From NCBI RefSeq assembly GCF_900607235.1, contig NZ_LR027853.1, positions 1 through 64,000 on the forward strand: a stretch of 64,000 nt of DNA, read 5' to 3'. The position numbers and the translations under genes were made by a program. How positions within the stretch are numbered: position 1 is the stretch's first letter; every line of letters begins with the position of its first letter. The DNA comes from Olivibacter jilunii. Lineage in GTDB: Bacteria > Bacteroidota > Bacteroidia > Sphingobacteriales > Sphingobacteriaceae. Of the stretch, positions 35,089 to 45,048 are shown piece by piece. The notes beneath the pieces were generated by a model. It was not told where the DNA came from, did no database searches, and saw nothing but the letters and a program-made list of their open reading frames with translations.

Positions 35089-36300
35089 ATGAACAGTAAA
35101 ATAAAGTTAAAGGGGGCGTTGTTTTTCTTGGCATTGACGTCTTTGCTCACCTTTTCATGCGGACAGAAAGATACCCAATCCGAGAATGAGGCGGTAGAGG
35201 CGGAAACGGAAGAGAATCCAAACATGGTTGAACTTACTTCGGCCCAGTATGAGGCTTCCGGTATCGCTACGGGAGGCCCTGAGATGAAGTCCCTGAGCGG
35301 TACACTCAAAGTGAATGGCTTTGTGGATGTTCCCCCGGAAAACCTGTACAGCATTACCACCCAGATGGGAGGTATTGTAAAATCAGTGTCGGTCTTACAG
35401 GGAAGTACGGTCGGCAAAGGAAAAGTTATTGCTGTACTGGAGAACCAGGACTATGTACTCATGCAACAGGATTACCTGGAAAGCAGCAGTCAACTGGAAC
35501 TGGCAGAAACGGAGTATCAGCGGCAGCTCGAACTTTCCAAAGAGAATATCAATGCACAGAAAATCCTGCAACAGGCAAAGGCGCAGCGCCAGACTATGCT
35601 CGCACGCACGAACGCCCTCCGGCAAAGGCTCAAACTGATCAATATCGATGCAAATACATTGAACAGTGGTAACATCCGCAGCACCATGAACATTTATGCT
35701 CCTGCATCGGGTTACATAACAAAAGTAAACATTAATGTAGGGAAGTTTGTTGCGCCTAATGATGTTATGATGGAACTTGTCAGCAGCAACAGTCTCCATA
35801 TCGAACTGAAGGTTTTTGAGAAGGATGTATCTAAATTGGCGGTCGGTCAGCAGGTCCGTTTCATTTTAAACAATGAGACAGAAGAGCGGATGGCGAAAAT
35901 CGTACTTGTCGGCAAAGAAGTTGGCCCGGATAAAACCGTAACGGTACATTGTATTGCAAGTGACAATTTGGGAAATCTGATTCCCAATACGTATCTGAGG
36001 GCTTTTATAGAAACAGGCAGCAATAAAGTCACCGCTCTGCCCGAAACGGGAGTGGTGGATTATCTGGGTAAAAAATACATTTTCGTTGAGAAATCAGAGC
36101 AGAAAGGTGGCGCTGGGGACGAAAAAGCACCGAAAACTACCCGTATGCATACCTTCGAGATGCTGGAAGTAACCACGGGTCTACAAGAGGCGGGATATGT
36201 TGAGGTAAAGCTTCCCGAAGGAATCGATACGGCCGCGATTGTAAAAACAGGGGCCTACGATGTGCTTTCCAAAATGAAGAACAGTGAAGAAGAGGAGTAA
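35089..36300 (+). CDS. czcB: RND efflux periplasmic adaptor, CzcB/CusB type (second copy)
   Basis: A 403-residue lipoprotein adaptor. The signal has lipobox LLTFSCGQ. It has lipoyl motifs, a coiled coil (LQLE... QRQLELSKENINAQKIL) and a beta-barrel domain. It is shorter than the minus-strand adaptor and lacks its His-rich inserts, which suggests different metal handling. It is coupled to the pump gene 6 nt upstream. A 10-bp perfect hairpin follows at 36324-36348. Confidence 0.88.
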   Translation: MNSKIKLKGALFFLALTSLLTFSCGQKDTQSENEAVEAETEENPNMVELTSAQYEASGIATGGPEMKSLSGTLKVNGFVDVPPENLYSITTQMGGIVKSVSVLQGSTVGKGKVIAVLENQDYVLMQQDYLESSSQLELAETEYQRQLELSKENINAQKILQQAKAQRQTMLARTNALRQRLKLINIDANTLNSGNIRSTMNIYAPASGYITKVNINVGKFVAPNDVMMELVSSNSLHIELKVFEKDVSKLAVGQQVRFILNNETEERMAKIVLVGKEVGPDKTVTVHCIASDNLGNLIPNTYLRAFIETGSNKVTALPETGVVDYLGKKYIFVEKSEQKGGAGDEKAPKTTRMHTFEMLEVTTGLQEAGYVEVKLPEGIDTAAIVKTGAYDVLSKMKNSEEEE

Positions 36301-36323
36301 CCGCTTGGTATTCGGTTTAAGGC

Positions 36324-36348
36324 ATACGCTATCAGTTAGATAGCGTAT
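36324..36348. other. Perfect 10-bp hairpin after the adaptor gene
   Basis: ATACGCTATC (36324-36333) and GATAGCGTAT (36339-36348) with a 5-nt loop. No T-run follows, so it may be an mRNA 3'-end stabiliser or an operator before the CDF gene. Confidence 0.5.
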
Positions 36349-36404
36349 GTTAATCAGTAAAACTAAAGAAAGAAAATAGGTAAATAATCAACATTGCAGA
36401 CAAA

Positions 36405-37286
36405 ATGGAAACCGTATCGACAGCTTTTAAACACAAGCGAAAATTGAAAGTGGTATTGGCATTTACATGTTCCTACCTGATTGCAGAGGTTGTGGGGGGA
36501 ATATGGACTGGGAGTCTGGCCCTTTTGGCTGATGCGGGACACATGCTTACCGATGTGGGAGGACTTGCCTTGGCGCTCTTTGCCATTAATATGGCGTCCA
36601 GACCTCCATCTGCGGAAAAAACTTATGGCTATTACCGAGTGGAAATTCTGGCAGCGCTGACCAATGCGCTTGTTCTGATAGGAATTTCCGTCTACGTGCT
36701 GTATGAGGCATACCTGCGTTTTTTGGATCCCCCTGAAGTCCAGAGCAAAGGAATGTTGATTGTTGCCGCCATCGGACTTGTGGTAAACATTCTGGGTATG
36801 TTGATCCTGCGCGGGGCCTCAAAGGGCAGTTTAAACATGAAGGGAGCCTATTTCGAAGTACTTTCCGATATGTTGACATCCATTGGGGTCATTGTAGCGG
36901 GGATAATCATGCTCACCACGGGCTGGTACTATGCCGATCCCCTCATTTCGGCCGGTATAGGTCTGCTCATTCTTCCCAGAACCTGGATTCTTTTGAAGGA
37001 TTCGGTCTCTGTACTTTTGGAGGCAACACCCAAGGATGTAAATGTGGAAGCGTTAAAATCCGCGATATTGGGATTGGAAAAAGTTAAGGGTGTATATGAT
37101 CTGCACGTCTGGTCATTGACTTCCGGAATAAACGCCATGAGCGTTCACATCATCGTTTCCGGGGATAGCGAATATGATGAATTGCTGAATACCATAACGG
37201 AATATATAAAAAGTAATTTTACGATAACCCATACCACGTTGCAACTCGAATATTCGGACAAACTCGAACCACACGCCGGTTGGTGA
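36405..37286 (+). CDS. czcD: Cation diffusion facilitator metal exporter
   Basis: A 293-residue inner-membrane protein with six hydrophobic segments. It has the CDF family's TM2 motif SLALLADAGHMLTDVGG, which carries the metal-site His and two Asp. The TM5 counterpart is FEVLSDMLTSIGVIVAG. A cytoplasmic C-terminal domain follows (VYDLHVWSLTSGINAMSVHI). The family exports Zn, Co and Cd by proton exchange. It is part of the plus-strand metal cluster after the pump and adaptor and before the P-type ATPase. Confidence 0.92.
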   Translation: METVSTAFKHKRKLKVVLAFTCSYLIAEVVGGIWTGSLALLADAGHMLTDVGGLALALFAINMASRPPSAEKTYGYYRVEILAALTNALVLIGISVYVLYEAYLRFLDPPEVQSKGMLIVAAIGLVVNILGMLILRGASKGSLNMKGAYFEVLSDMLTSIGVIVAGIIMLTTGWYYADPLISAGIGLLILPRTWILLKDSVSVLLEATPKDVNVEALKSAILGLEKVKGVYDLHVWSLTSGINAMSVHIIVSGDSEYDELLNTITEYIKSNFTITHTTLQLEYSDKLEPHAGW

Positions 37287-37346
37287 TCGGTACGGGGTGT
37301 AATGTCAGGAGGAATTGTTACTACATCTTACAATACTTAATTAATT

Positions 37347-39875
37347 ATGAAAAAGACAAAACTTAATATCGATATACTTTTTCCGGATATCACAAACGGA
37401 GATGACAAGTGCATAGATCGTCTCATTACCCATCTGGAGGGCTACAAGGGAATCGAAAAAGTGCATCTCAGTAAAAAGGCTGATCAGAAAGCGGCGCAAT
37501 TGTGCTTTCATTACGATCCCGGCCGTATGCATGCCGGAGAGGTTGTGCAGATAGCAAAAAGGGTCGGTGCAGAACTGAACAATCGCTATGGGCACATGCT
37601 CCTGCAGAACGCAAAGGTCCGTGAGCCGCGTCAGGCCAAGAGACTGGAAAACTCACTGCGAAAAATCAAAGGGGTAACCCAAGTTTCTGTAGCGGGCACC
37701 GGAATGATCAGCCTGGAATACGACGATACCCTTGTTCATAAAAACATACTATTGAAAAAGCTTGAAAATGAGGATGTCCGGCTTGTGCAGGAATCCGGCC
37801 ATTCGCTCGAAAAGAAAAAAGAAAAGCTTCAGCATCCGAGCGATGACAATCGGAAAGGGGATAAAAAAAATACTGTAGAGTCAGAAGGGGATAAGCAAAT
37901 AAAAGTCTCCGGTGACGCAGATACCGGCCATGAACATGGCGGTTGGTTCGGCCATAACAGTGAATTGATATTCAGTCTGATCTGTGGAGCCTTATTGGGG
38001 ATTGGCTACGGACTGACCTTTATAGAGGGCGTTTCAGAATGGATTCCAAAAGGATTTTTTTGGGGGGCTTATTTCTTCGGGGCCTATTATGTTATTATTG
38101 AGGCCTATGAGGCAATATCCAAGGGTGAGTTTGAGATCGACTTCCTGATGTTGGTCGCAGCACTGGGAGCAGGTATTCTTGGCCAGTGGGAAGAAGGCGC
38201 CCTTTTATTGTTTCTTTTCAGTCTGGGGCATGCACTGGAACATTTTGCCATGGAAAAGGCCCGCAAATCCATCGAGGCATTGGCCGATCTAGCGCCGAAA
38301 ACCGCACTCCGCAAGAACCAAAATGGTACAGAAGAAGTCCCTATCGAAGAGTTGGGGGTCGATGACGTAATCGTCGCACGGCCCAATACCCGCATCGCTG
38401 CAGATGGTATAATCATAAATGGAACTAGCAGTGTGGATCAGTCGCCGATCACCGGTGAGAGTATTCCCGTTGACAAATCGGCACTTGAAAATTCTTCCGG
38501 GAAGGTAGATTTCCAAACCGTAGATCAAAAATACAAAGCATTTTCAGGCTCCATAAACGGGAATGGAACCCTTGAAATTAAAGTGGTGCGCACGGCAAAG
38601 GATTCCACCATATCCCGTGTTATTGAAATGGTTAATGAAGCGCAGACACAGAAATCCCCAACACAACAGTTTACCGACCGCTTTGAAAAATTCTTTGTTC
38701 CGGCAGTTCTGCTATTAGTTGTATTGTTGTGCTTTGCCTTTTTGGTTATAGACGAGCCATTCAAGGACAGCTTTTACCGCGCGATGGCGGTTCTGGTGGC
38801 AGCAAGTCCGTGTGCACTGGCGATATCTACACCGAGTGCCGTACTCAGCGGTGTTGCAAGGGCCGCCCGCGGAGGGGTTTTGGTTAAAGGAGGCAGACCA
38901 CTGGAGGACCTGGGCTCGTTGACAGCCCTGGCGTTCGACAAAACGGGGACACTGACAGAAGGCAAGCCTAAACTTACCGAAGTCAAACCGCTGGAAGGAA
39001 CCAGCGAAGAGGAGCTGCTCGGTATTGCAGTAGCGGTTGAATCCCTGAGTGACCATCCGCTTGCCAAGGCCATTGTTAGGGATGGTAAGGCCCGTCTGAA
39101 GGATCGGCAGATCCCCTCCGCGGAAAATCTGGAAGCGATATTGGGAAAAGGTATCAGGGCCAAGCTAGGGCAGAACACAATATATCTGGGAAACCTTCCA
39201 CTCTTTGAGAAACTCGATGATAGGACGCCGTCCGATGAGTTGGTTTCCGCCGTCAGAGCGTTGGAAAGCAAAGGAAATACCACCATGGTCCTACGTAAAG
39301 ATGATAGCTATCTCGGCCTGATTGCCGTCATGGACACACCGCGTGCCGAAGCGGCAGATACATTGAAATCACTTCGGGAATTAGGTGTTAAAAGGATGAT
39401 CATGTTGACCGGCGATAATCAGCAAGTTGCCGATGCCATAGCCGAAAAGGTAAAATTAACGGATGCCTGGGGTGGATTGCTGCCGGAAGATAAAGTGGAG
39501 GCAATAAAAAAACTCAGGAACGAGGAAAAGAAAGTTGCCATGGTAGGCGATGGCGTCAACGATGCACCTGCTATGGCCAATAGTACCGTTGGGATTGCAA
39601 TGGGAGCTGCGGGTTCGGATGTGGCACTGGAGACGGCCGATATTGCGCTTATGGGCGATAAACTCAACCTGTTGCCTTTTGCCATCGGGTTAAGTAGGAA
39701 GTCCAAGAGAATCATCAAACAGAATCTTTGGATAAGCCTGGGCGTTGTGGCCGTATTGATCCCGTTGACTATTCTGGGCGTCACATCCATTGGCCCGGCG
39801 GTGATGGCCCACGAGGGGTCAACGTTGATTGTGGTCTTTAATGCGCTACGCTTATTAGCTTATAAAGTAAAGTGA
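37347..39875 (+). CDS. P1B-type heavy-metal ATPase, P1B-4-like
   Basis: A 842-residue pump. The N-terminal 190 residues hold two repeats with HMA-like fold shape but no CxxC metal motif, then a Lys-rich linker and a HEHGGWFGH segment. The core has phosphorylation motif DKTGT (Asp531), a TGES motif, an HP-locus motif (SDHPLAK) and MVGDGVNDAP. The TM6 motif is SPC (residues 487-489), not CPC, and TM8 carries HEGST (from residue 822). SPC with HEG[GS]T defines the P1B-4 (CoaT/CzcP/PfeT) subgroup for Co, Zn, Ni or Fe. It fits with the CDF and CzcA-type genes next to it. Confidence 0.88.
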   Translation: MKKTKLNIDILFPDITNGDDKCIDRLITHLEGYKGIEKVHLSKKADQKAAQLCFHYDPGRMHAGEVVQIAKRVGAELNNRYGHMLLQNAKVREPRQAKRLENSLRKIKGVTQVSVAGTGMISLEYDDTLVHKNILLKKLENEDVRLVQESGHSLEKKKEKLQHPSDDNRKGDKKNTVESEGDKQIKVSGDADTGHEHGGWFGHNSELIFSLICGALLGIGYGLTFIEGVSEWIPKGFFWGAYFFGAYYVIIEAYEAISKGEFEIDFLMLVAALGAGILGQWEEGALLLFLFSLGHALEHFAMEKARKSIEALADLAPKTALRKNQNGTEEVPIEELGVDDVIVARPNTRIAADGIIINGTSSVDQSPITGESIPVDKSALENSSGKVDFQTVDQKYKAFSGSINGNGTLEIKVVRTAKDSTISRVIEMVNEAQTQKSPTQQFTDRFEKFFVPAVLLLVVLLCFAFLVIDEPFKDSFYRAMAVLVAASPCALAISTPSAVLSGVARAARGGVLVKGGRPLEDLGSLTALAFDKTGTLTEGKPKLTEVKPLEGTSEEELLGIAVAVESLSDHPLAKAIVRDGKARLKDRQIPSAENLEAILGKGIRAKLGQNTIYLGNLPLFEKLDDRTPSDELVSAVRALESKGNTTMVLRKDDSYLGLIAVMDTPRAEAADTLKSLRELGVKRMIMLTGDNQQVADAIAEKVKLTDAWGGLLPEDKVEAIKKLRNEEKKVAMVGDGVNDAPAMANSTVGIAMGAAGSDVALETADIALMGDKLNLLPFAIGLSRKSKRIIKQNLWISLGVVAVLIPLTILGVTSIGPAVMAHEGSTLIVVFNALRLLAYKVK

Positions 39876-40380
39876 TATAATCTCGTCCTGTGGCGTAATC
39901 TGCAAATGGACCAGTGCTGTTTTTTTATAGTGCTAATTCATAGTCAGCAAGAACGTGAATGTTCTCAAAACTTGGAATGGCTTTATTATTGGAGACCTAC
40001 ACTGCATACCTCACTGTTTATCTATATTAAGCAGTTTATCGCTTTTGGTGATCGAGTGTGTTTAAAATATAGGCTTTCGTGGATAGGACTAAGTACCTTA
40101 TATTAAGCTTGGAAATGGCCGCGCACAAGTTTTCGTGGCGGATAGACGTTTATAAATTAGCTCATGATTAGGTACGACTTAACCCAGAATCTGTTTTAGG
40201 CTGCAGGTCTGAAATCAGGTTTGTTCAATACGTAATTAATGCTTATCATGATCCCTCATATTCCAAGAATCGCCGTATGTTTAGGACGAGCATTGTTTCT
40301 CCTCCAACCTTTGCAATGAGAGATTTGAACAATTCAAGACTTAAATGCTAATAGCACCACAGCTGTTACAGAATAGTAAT
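39876..40380. other. Gene-free spacer
   Basis: About 500 bases after the P-type ATPase with no gene I can support. The short frame at 39906-40106 has no ribosome site and no family-like composition. Confidence 0.45.
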
Positions 40381-40584
40381 ATGACCAAGAAGAAGAAACG
40401 AATAAAGCGGAAACCAAGTAGACAAAACACCCTTCGAGCCGCGCCAAGACGAAGGGACAAAAAGCCAAGAACAACAATAGAGAAGTTAGCAATGATTGCA
40501 GCATGGGTCATTCTTATTTTAACGATTTTTGTTCTAACGGTTTATACGATATTATATGATAGATTTTTGGATAGATTTGACTAA
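40381..40584 (+). CDS. Small basic single-pass membrane protein
   Basis: A 67-residue protein starting MTKKKKRIKRKPSRQ at 40381 (an upstream ATG at 40345 is possible). The N-terminal half is strongly basic. One transmembrane helix follows (LAMIAAWVILILTIFVLTVY), then a short charged tail. It resembles the 57-residue protein at 30516-30689 in plan. It stands alone, with a terminator-like hairpin near 40725-40757. Confidence 0.45.
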   Translation: MTKKKKRIKRKPSRQNTLRAAPRRRDKKPRTTIEKLAMIAAWVILILTIFVLTVYTILYDRFLDRFD

Positions 40585-40724
40585 AGTAGGCTAATTTAAT
40601 AAATCAACTTTTGCTCACTTCCACGATATCAAGTTTTGGGTAGTTAGACAGAAAGAATTGAATTAATTTCGTAAGTCCGAAAAGCCGATAGGGTCCTTAT
40701 AGAGAAAATTTTGTTATTTATCAA

Positions 40725-40757
40725 TCGCTAGCAAAACAAGCTGGCGATTTTTTATTT
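40725..40757 (+). terminator. Terminator-like hairpin
   Basis: ATCGCTAG and CTGGCGAT pair over about 8 bp with one wobble, then a T-rich tract (TTTTTTATTT). It precedes the promoter of the gene at 40908. Confidence 0.45.
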
Positions 40758-40838
40758 CAAAGAGATAGGTAATCAATCAAAGCCGATATTTTGTTTGTTA
40801 AATGTCAACTTCACGGGAGTATAATGAAGACAATTTTG

Positions 40839-40846
40839 TATCTTTG
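40839..40846 (+). promoter_or_regulatory. -7 promoter element TATCTTTG
   Basis: An exact match to TAnnTTTG. It places a transcription start near 40853, downstream of the earliest ATG codons of the frame. This supports a translation start at or after 40908. Confidence 0.5.
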
Positions 40847-40907
40847 CAACAATCGAAATAACTGTACTTATTTGAAGCTGATATCACAAATAGGGAGAAT
40901 TTTCATC

Positions 40908-41267
40908 ATGTGCATGGTCCTTTCGGGAATCATGAAAAACACTATTCTCTATACAATTTACGAGTATGACAAGGCTTCCTTTATAGCGATGTATTGCAAA
41001 AATAAAGATAGGCCACAGCTGAAATGTAATGGCAAATGTAAACTGGCCAAGATGCAGCAGGAGGAAAATGAGAAGAATACAGCCAATGCCCTGAAACAAT
41101 TACAATCGGAAGTCATCTGCTTTTACCCCCTAAGAACAACACCGTTTTCAGATAAGGAACATTGCTTCTTTATCCTGCCGACAAACGGGATAGTCACAGA
41201 TACCCAATTATACTCGTTTATATATGTATCGAAATTGGTTAAGCCACCAGAAACCTATTTAGGTTAG
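40908..41267 (+). CDS. Hypothetical protein with hydrophobic N-terminus
   Basis: About 119 residues if started at ATG 40908 (others at 40914 and 40932). The N-terminal MCMVLSGIMKNTILYTIYEY is followed by MYCKNKDRPQLKCNGKCKLAKM, a Cys-rich stretch CxxC-like, then a Lys-rich helix and a C-terminus ending PPETYLG. Similar small proteins occur upstream of metal-linked lipoprotein/TonB receptor genes in Bacteroidota as far as I recall. The Cys pair KCNGKCK may bind metal. It is probably first in the transcription unit with the next two genes. Confidence 0.55.
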   Translation: MCMVLSGIMKNTILYTIYEYDKASFIAMYCKNKDRPQLKCNGKCKLAKMQQEENEKNTANALKQLQSEVICFYPLRTTPFSDKEHCFFILPTNGIVTDTQLYSFIYVSKLVKPPETYLG

Positions 41268-41510
41268 AAAATAGCTAGCGTTCCCCTCCATCCATCGACA
41301 GAGATTTTATCGTTCAATGCCGGATATTTATATCGGCAGATTGTCGGGTGCATCGGTATCCGGTAAATCGGTCCTTTGTCCATTTTTAATTTTTCCGGTT
41401 GCCTGTCTGCACTATTTTATCAAATTGTTAAGTACTCCGAAGGATACGTTAACTGCTTTAATAGGGATGCACATGACGGGCCTCCTAAATCAACTTCTAA
41501 AATTTTAAAA

Positions 41511-42356
41511 ATGAATTTTACCAAAATATTTAAATACAGTTGTCTTTTTGCTGTGGCATGCTTTTTTGTTTCCTGCTCCAAAGACGAGAATGTGGCTCCT
41601 TCTAACGAACTGGACGGTTTATCGCCGGCGATGACCTTGGTCAATGAGAACCACCAAATAGAGGTTTATACTGCTGATGGGAAATTTTACACAGGTTATA
41701 ATCGCATTTATTTTCAAATAAGGAATGCCGATGGCTCATTGATCAACAATGCAACCGCCACATGGACACCGGTAATGAACATGATGAATATGAAACATTG
41801 CTGCCCTGCTTCTGCAGTGACAAAAAAAGAGAATGCTCAATCAACCTACGGAGGTCATATTGTTTTCCAGATGGCCGGCGGCGATGAAGAGTATTGGGAA
41901 CTGACCATAAACTATACGATCAATGGCAATGACTATACTGCAAAAAGCAAGATCGAGGTCGGTGCTGCTCCACGGCGGGTAGTAGAGACCTTTCAAGCCA
42001 GTGACGGGAAAAACTATGTCATGGCTATGGTCGAACCGACTGCCCCCCGTGTGGCCATCAATGATATGAAAGCAGTGCTTTACCGCATGGAATCTATGAT
42101 GAATTTCATTCCGGTAGAAGATTACAAGATTAAGATAGATCCAAGAATGCCGGGAATGGGTAACCATACATCGCCCAATAACATGGATCTGACACAAGGT
42201 GCGGATGGTGTGTATCTGGGAAAACTTAGTCTGACGATGACCGGATATTGGAAAATTAACCTTCAACTGGAAAATAATGATCAGGATATCATAAAAGGTG
42301 AACCTGTGACCGAAACAAACGAGGGTAGCAGCATCTATTTTGAGCTGGAATTTTAA
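41511..42356 (+). CDS. Lipoprotein with FixH/YtkA-like domains, putative metal handling
   Basis: A 281-residue lipoprotein. The start at 41511 (MNFTKIFKYSCLFAVACF) gives a signal ending in the lipobox FFVSCSKDE. Two Ig-like beta domains are suggested. The first contains VYTADGKFYTGYNRIYFQI, typical of YtkA/FixH-like domains, and a Met/Cys/His cluster MNMMNMKHCCPAS near residue 90. A second Met-rich stretch is MNFIPVEDY with MPGMGNH. The Met/Cys clusters suggest copper. It sits 30 nt before the TonB receptor gene and may hand metal to or from it. Confidence 0.65.
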   Translation: MNFTKIFKYSCLFAVACFFVSCSKDENVAPSNELDGLSPAMTLVNENHQIEVYTADGKFYTGYNRIYFQIRNADGSLINNATATWTPVMNMMNMKHCCPASAVTKKENAQSTYGGHIVFQMAGGDEEYWELTINYTINGNDYTAKSKIEVGAAPRRVVETFQASDGKNYVMAMVEPTAPRVAINDMKAVLYRMESMMNFIPVEDYKIKIDPRMPGMGNHTSPNNMDLTQGADGVYLGKLSLTMTGYWKINLQLENNDQDIIKGEPVTETNEGSSIYFELEF

Positions 42357-42386
42357 TCGATGTACTAATCAAAGAAATTTTTAAAC

Positions 42387-44390
42387 ATGTTTCGATTTGT
42401 TATACCAGTCATGGCGCTTATGCTGTGTCCGATGATTATTTTTGCCCAAAGGGATACCGTTTCGCAAGCGGATACCTTGACAACAAACCATGAGCTGGAG
42501 GAGGTGGTTATTATTTCGCAAAGAACCCCATCGGCAAAGGTTTCTAAGCCCTTAGGGTCTCTGGATAATTATTTGGGAAGCGCGAACACCGTAAATATGA
42601 TCAGGAGGGGATCGTATGCATGGGAGCCTTATATCAACGGAATGGCCTCGGAACGTAGCGTAATCACAATCGATGGTATGCGGATATATGCTGCATGTAC
42701 CGACAAAATGGATCCCGTTACGTCATATGTTGACATAACCAATCTTTCAGGTGCAAATATACATAGTGGGCAATCCGGATCCACCGGAGCCACTATTGCG
42801 GGAAGCATAGACCTGGAGAGAAAGAAAGGCTCCTTTGGGAAAAAGGCGTTTGACGCAACCATATTCAGCGGTTTTGAGAGTAATAACAGGCAAAAGATAG
42901 GAGGTGGTTCTCTTTCATACGCGCATCCAAAGTTTTTTACGGATATAGATTTTTCTTACCGGGGGGCGGAAAATTATAAAGCAGGTGGAGGTAGGGAAGT
43001 TCCGTATTCGCAATTCACCAAATACAATACTTCTCTTACTGCAGGATATCAGATCAACGAACATGAGCAGGTGGAAACTTCGTTAATATACGACCATGCG
43101 GTCAATATTGGCTATCCGGCCTTAACCATGGATGTTGATTTTGCTAAAGCCATCATCGGATCTGTAGAATATGTGCGACATCATATCTCGCCTACCATAA
43201 AGCTATGGGAAACAAAGCTTTATTATAACAACGTCGTTCATAGGATGGATGACAGTAAAAGACCTGATGTACCTATCCGGATGGATATGCCCGGCTGGAG
43301 CAAAACGGTGGGTTTCTATTCCATGCTGCAAGGGGAGAATGAAAAACATCGTTGGCAAACCAATTTAAGTGGTCATCGCAATCGTTCTCTGGCGGAGATG
43401 ACCATGTTTTCAAATGACCCGGCAGAGAAAGATATGTTTATGCTTACCTGGCCGGGCGTTCTAACTAACTATGGTGATGTGTTCATGGAAGATGAATACA
43501 GAATTTCCAGCGATTGGTCAACGGATCTCAGCGCAGGAATAGCGGTTCATAACAATGTAGTGGATAATCAATTTGGTTTAGAGAGCCTGAAAATCTTTTA
43601 TCCAAATATGCAGAGAAGTAAAAGCCGTTTATTAAAGCGTGCATCGGTCCTGTTTAAATACAACAAAAAGGCGTGGAACGTAGCGGCAGGATTGGCTTAT
43701 GGAGAGCGGGCTCCGAGTGTTTCAGAGGGCTATGGGTTTTATCTATTCAATAGCTTTGACCGCTTTGATTATATCGGGAATCCTGAAATGAAAAATGAAA
43801 AATCAGTTTCGGGAAATGCCAGCTTGTCTTACAACTTACCTGATTTTTCAGTAAAACTCTCCGGGTCATGGTTTTTTATAAAGGATTATATTATCGGACG
43901 ACCTCGAAGTGGGTTGAGCGTAATGACTATTGGCGCAAGTGGTGTCAAAGTTTACGAGCAATTGGAATACGCCCACATTTTCAATACTTCGATTGATTTA
44001 TACTATGCGTTTTTGCAAAACTTTTCATGGTCTGGCAGACTGGGGTATCGGAGGGGAACAGCAAGGGAAGTAAATAATTTACCCCTGATTCAGCCAGTCA
44101 CCTATCGTTCCGACTTAGGTTATTCCTTAAATACTTTTTCTGTTGACCTAGCTGTGGACGGAGCGGCAAAACAGAACCGGGTCAACCCGGAATTTGGGGA
44201 AACGCCGCTGCCGTCTTACGCTATACTCAATCTATCCATATCAAACCGGTTTGCTTTTGGACAGCAATCAATGTTAATTAAGGCTGGCGTAGAGAATTTT
44301 TTAGATAAAAACTACACCACCTTCTCCGACTGGAACCGGATTCCGAGAATGGGAAGAAATTTCTATTGTAACGTGGTATGGAATTTCTAA
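42387..44390 (+). CDS. TonB-dependent outer-membrane receptor
   Basis: A 667-residue receptor with a signal peptide (MALMLCPMIIFAQ), a plug domain to about residue 150 and a 22-strand barrel ending in VVWNF. The plug has SVITIDGMRIYAACTDKMDP, a Cys/Met pattern like that of TonB-linked copper receptors (OprC/NosA). It lacks the large N-terminal CarboxypepD domain of Sus-type receptors. Together with the upstream Met/Cys-rich lipoprotein this suggests copper uptake. The metal is inferred, not shown. Confidence 0.8.
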   Translation: MFRFVIPVMALMLCPMIIFAQRDTVSQADTLTTNHELEEVVIISQRTPSAKVSKPLGSLDNYLGSANTVNMIRRGSYAWEPYINGMASERSVITIDGMRIYAACTDKMDPVTSYVDITNLSGANIHSGQSGSTGATIAGSIDLERKKGSFGKKAFDATIFSGFESNNRQKIGGGSLSYAHPKFFTDIDFSYRGAENYKAGGGREVPYSQFTKYNTSLTAGYQINEHEQVETSLIYDHAVNIGYPALTMDVDFAKAIIGSVEYVRHHISPTIKLWETKLYYNNVVHRMDDSKRPDVPIRMDMPGWSKTVGFYSMLQGENEKHRWQTNLSGHRNRSLAEMTMFSNDPAEKDMFMLTWPGVLTNYGDVFMEDEYRISSDWSTDLSAGIAVHNNVVDNQFGLESLKIFYPNMQRSKSRLLKRASVLFKYNKKAWNVAAGLAYGERAPSVSEGYGFYLFNSFDRFDYIGNPEMKNEKSVSGNASLSYNLPDFSVKLSGSWFFIKDYIIGRPRSGLSVMTIGASGVKVYEQLEYAHIFNTSIDLYYAFLQNFSWSGRLGYRRGTAREVNNLPLIQPVTYRSDLGYSLNTFSVDLAVDGAAKQNRVNPEFGETPLPSYAILNLSISNRFAFGQQSMLIKAGVENFLDKNYTTFSDWNRIPRMGRNFYCNVVWNF

Positions 44391-44492
44391 GATCGATGTT
44401 CGACATAGATAGGTTTCTTCCGTCTATAAGTGGTGAGAATCCATACTTTTTGGCAAGTTGACCTATGGTGCAATCTAGATTGAAATATATGA

Positions 44493-44624
44493 CGCAACAT
44501 TATTAAGACGTCAATCGGACTGATATTTTCGGCCTCGGCGACGGCATTTGCAGCAGCGGCAGGTCTACTAGCGGAAGTGCCGGTTCTTATCAGTCTGGTA
44601 CACTTAGGTCTTTACTTCAAGTGA
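44493..44624 (+). pseudogene. C-terminal fragment resembling an ACR3 arsenite permease
   Basis: The frame ending at the TGA at 44622-44624 reads SIGLIFSASATAF, then AAAGLLAEVPVLISLV and ends HLGLYFK. This matches the C-terminal transmembrane segment of ACR3-type arsenite exporters (family pattern EVPxxxSLV). The frame is closed by a TGA at 44490 and there is no start, so it is a deletion remnant. The match is short and was judged by eye. Confidence 0.4.
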
Positions 44625-45048
44625 CAATTCTTTTGCGGGAACGAAAGGGAGAGGCTAAAGGTAAAAATGATGGCTAAATAATTGTATCCGACTTTTGGTG
44701 TGCTGCTCACCCGGCGGTGAACGATGTGGACTTTTCGTCGCCACCTATCCGTTCCATGATTGCAGTCGCTCCTTTCTTCTCGCTTTTCTTCCAATAGAAA
44801 AGTAGCTTAACCGTCGATTTTTTTTCTGTATACTCAAATGTCTAATGTTTAATAACATTGAGTTAAAAGAAAATATAGAAAAGATACGAAATACTGAATA
44901 TAATCAGTGAAATAGATGTATTTCCTTTAGTATCCCTGTAGGGAATAAGTAAGCTTGTTTTATATTTTTCAGGGCCAAGTCGTATCAGACACTGACTTCC
45001 AAAAGTTCATATAAAGCATTGCTTATAAAAGGTGTTATCCGATTTGCT

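Noticed and set aside
40345-40380. Extra 12 codons upstream of the small membrane protein at 40381
   Set aside because: The N-terminus from 40345 is unlike the basic start seen in the similar protein, so the second ATG is preferred.
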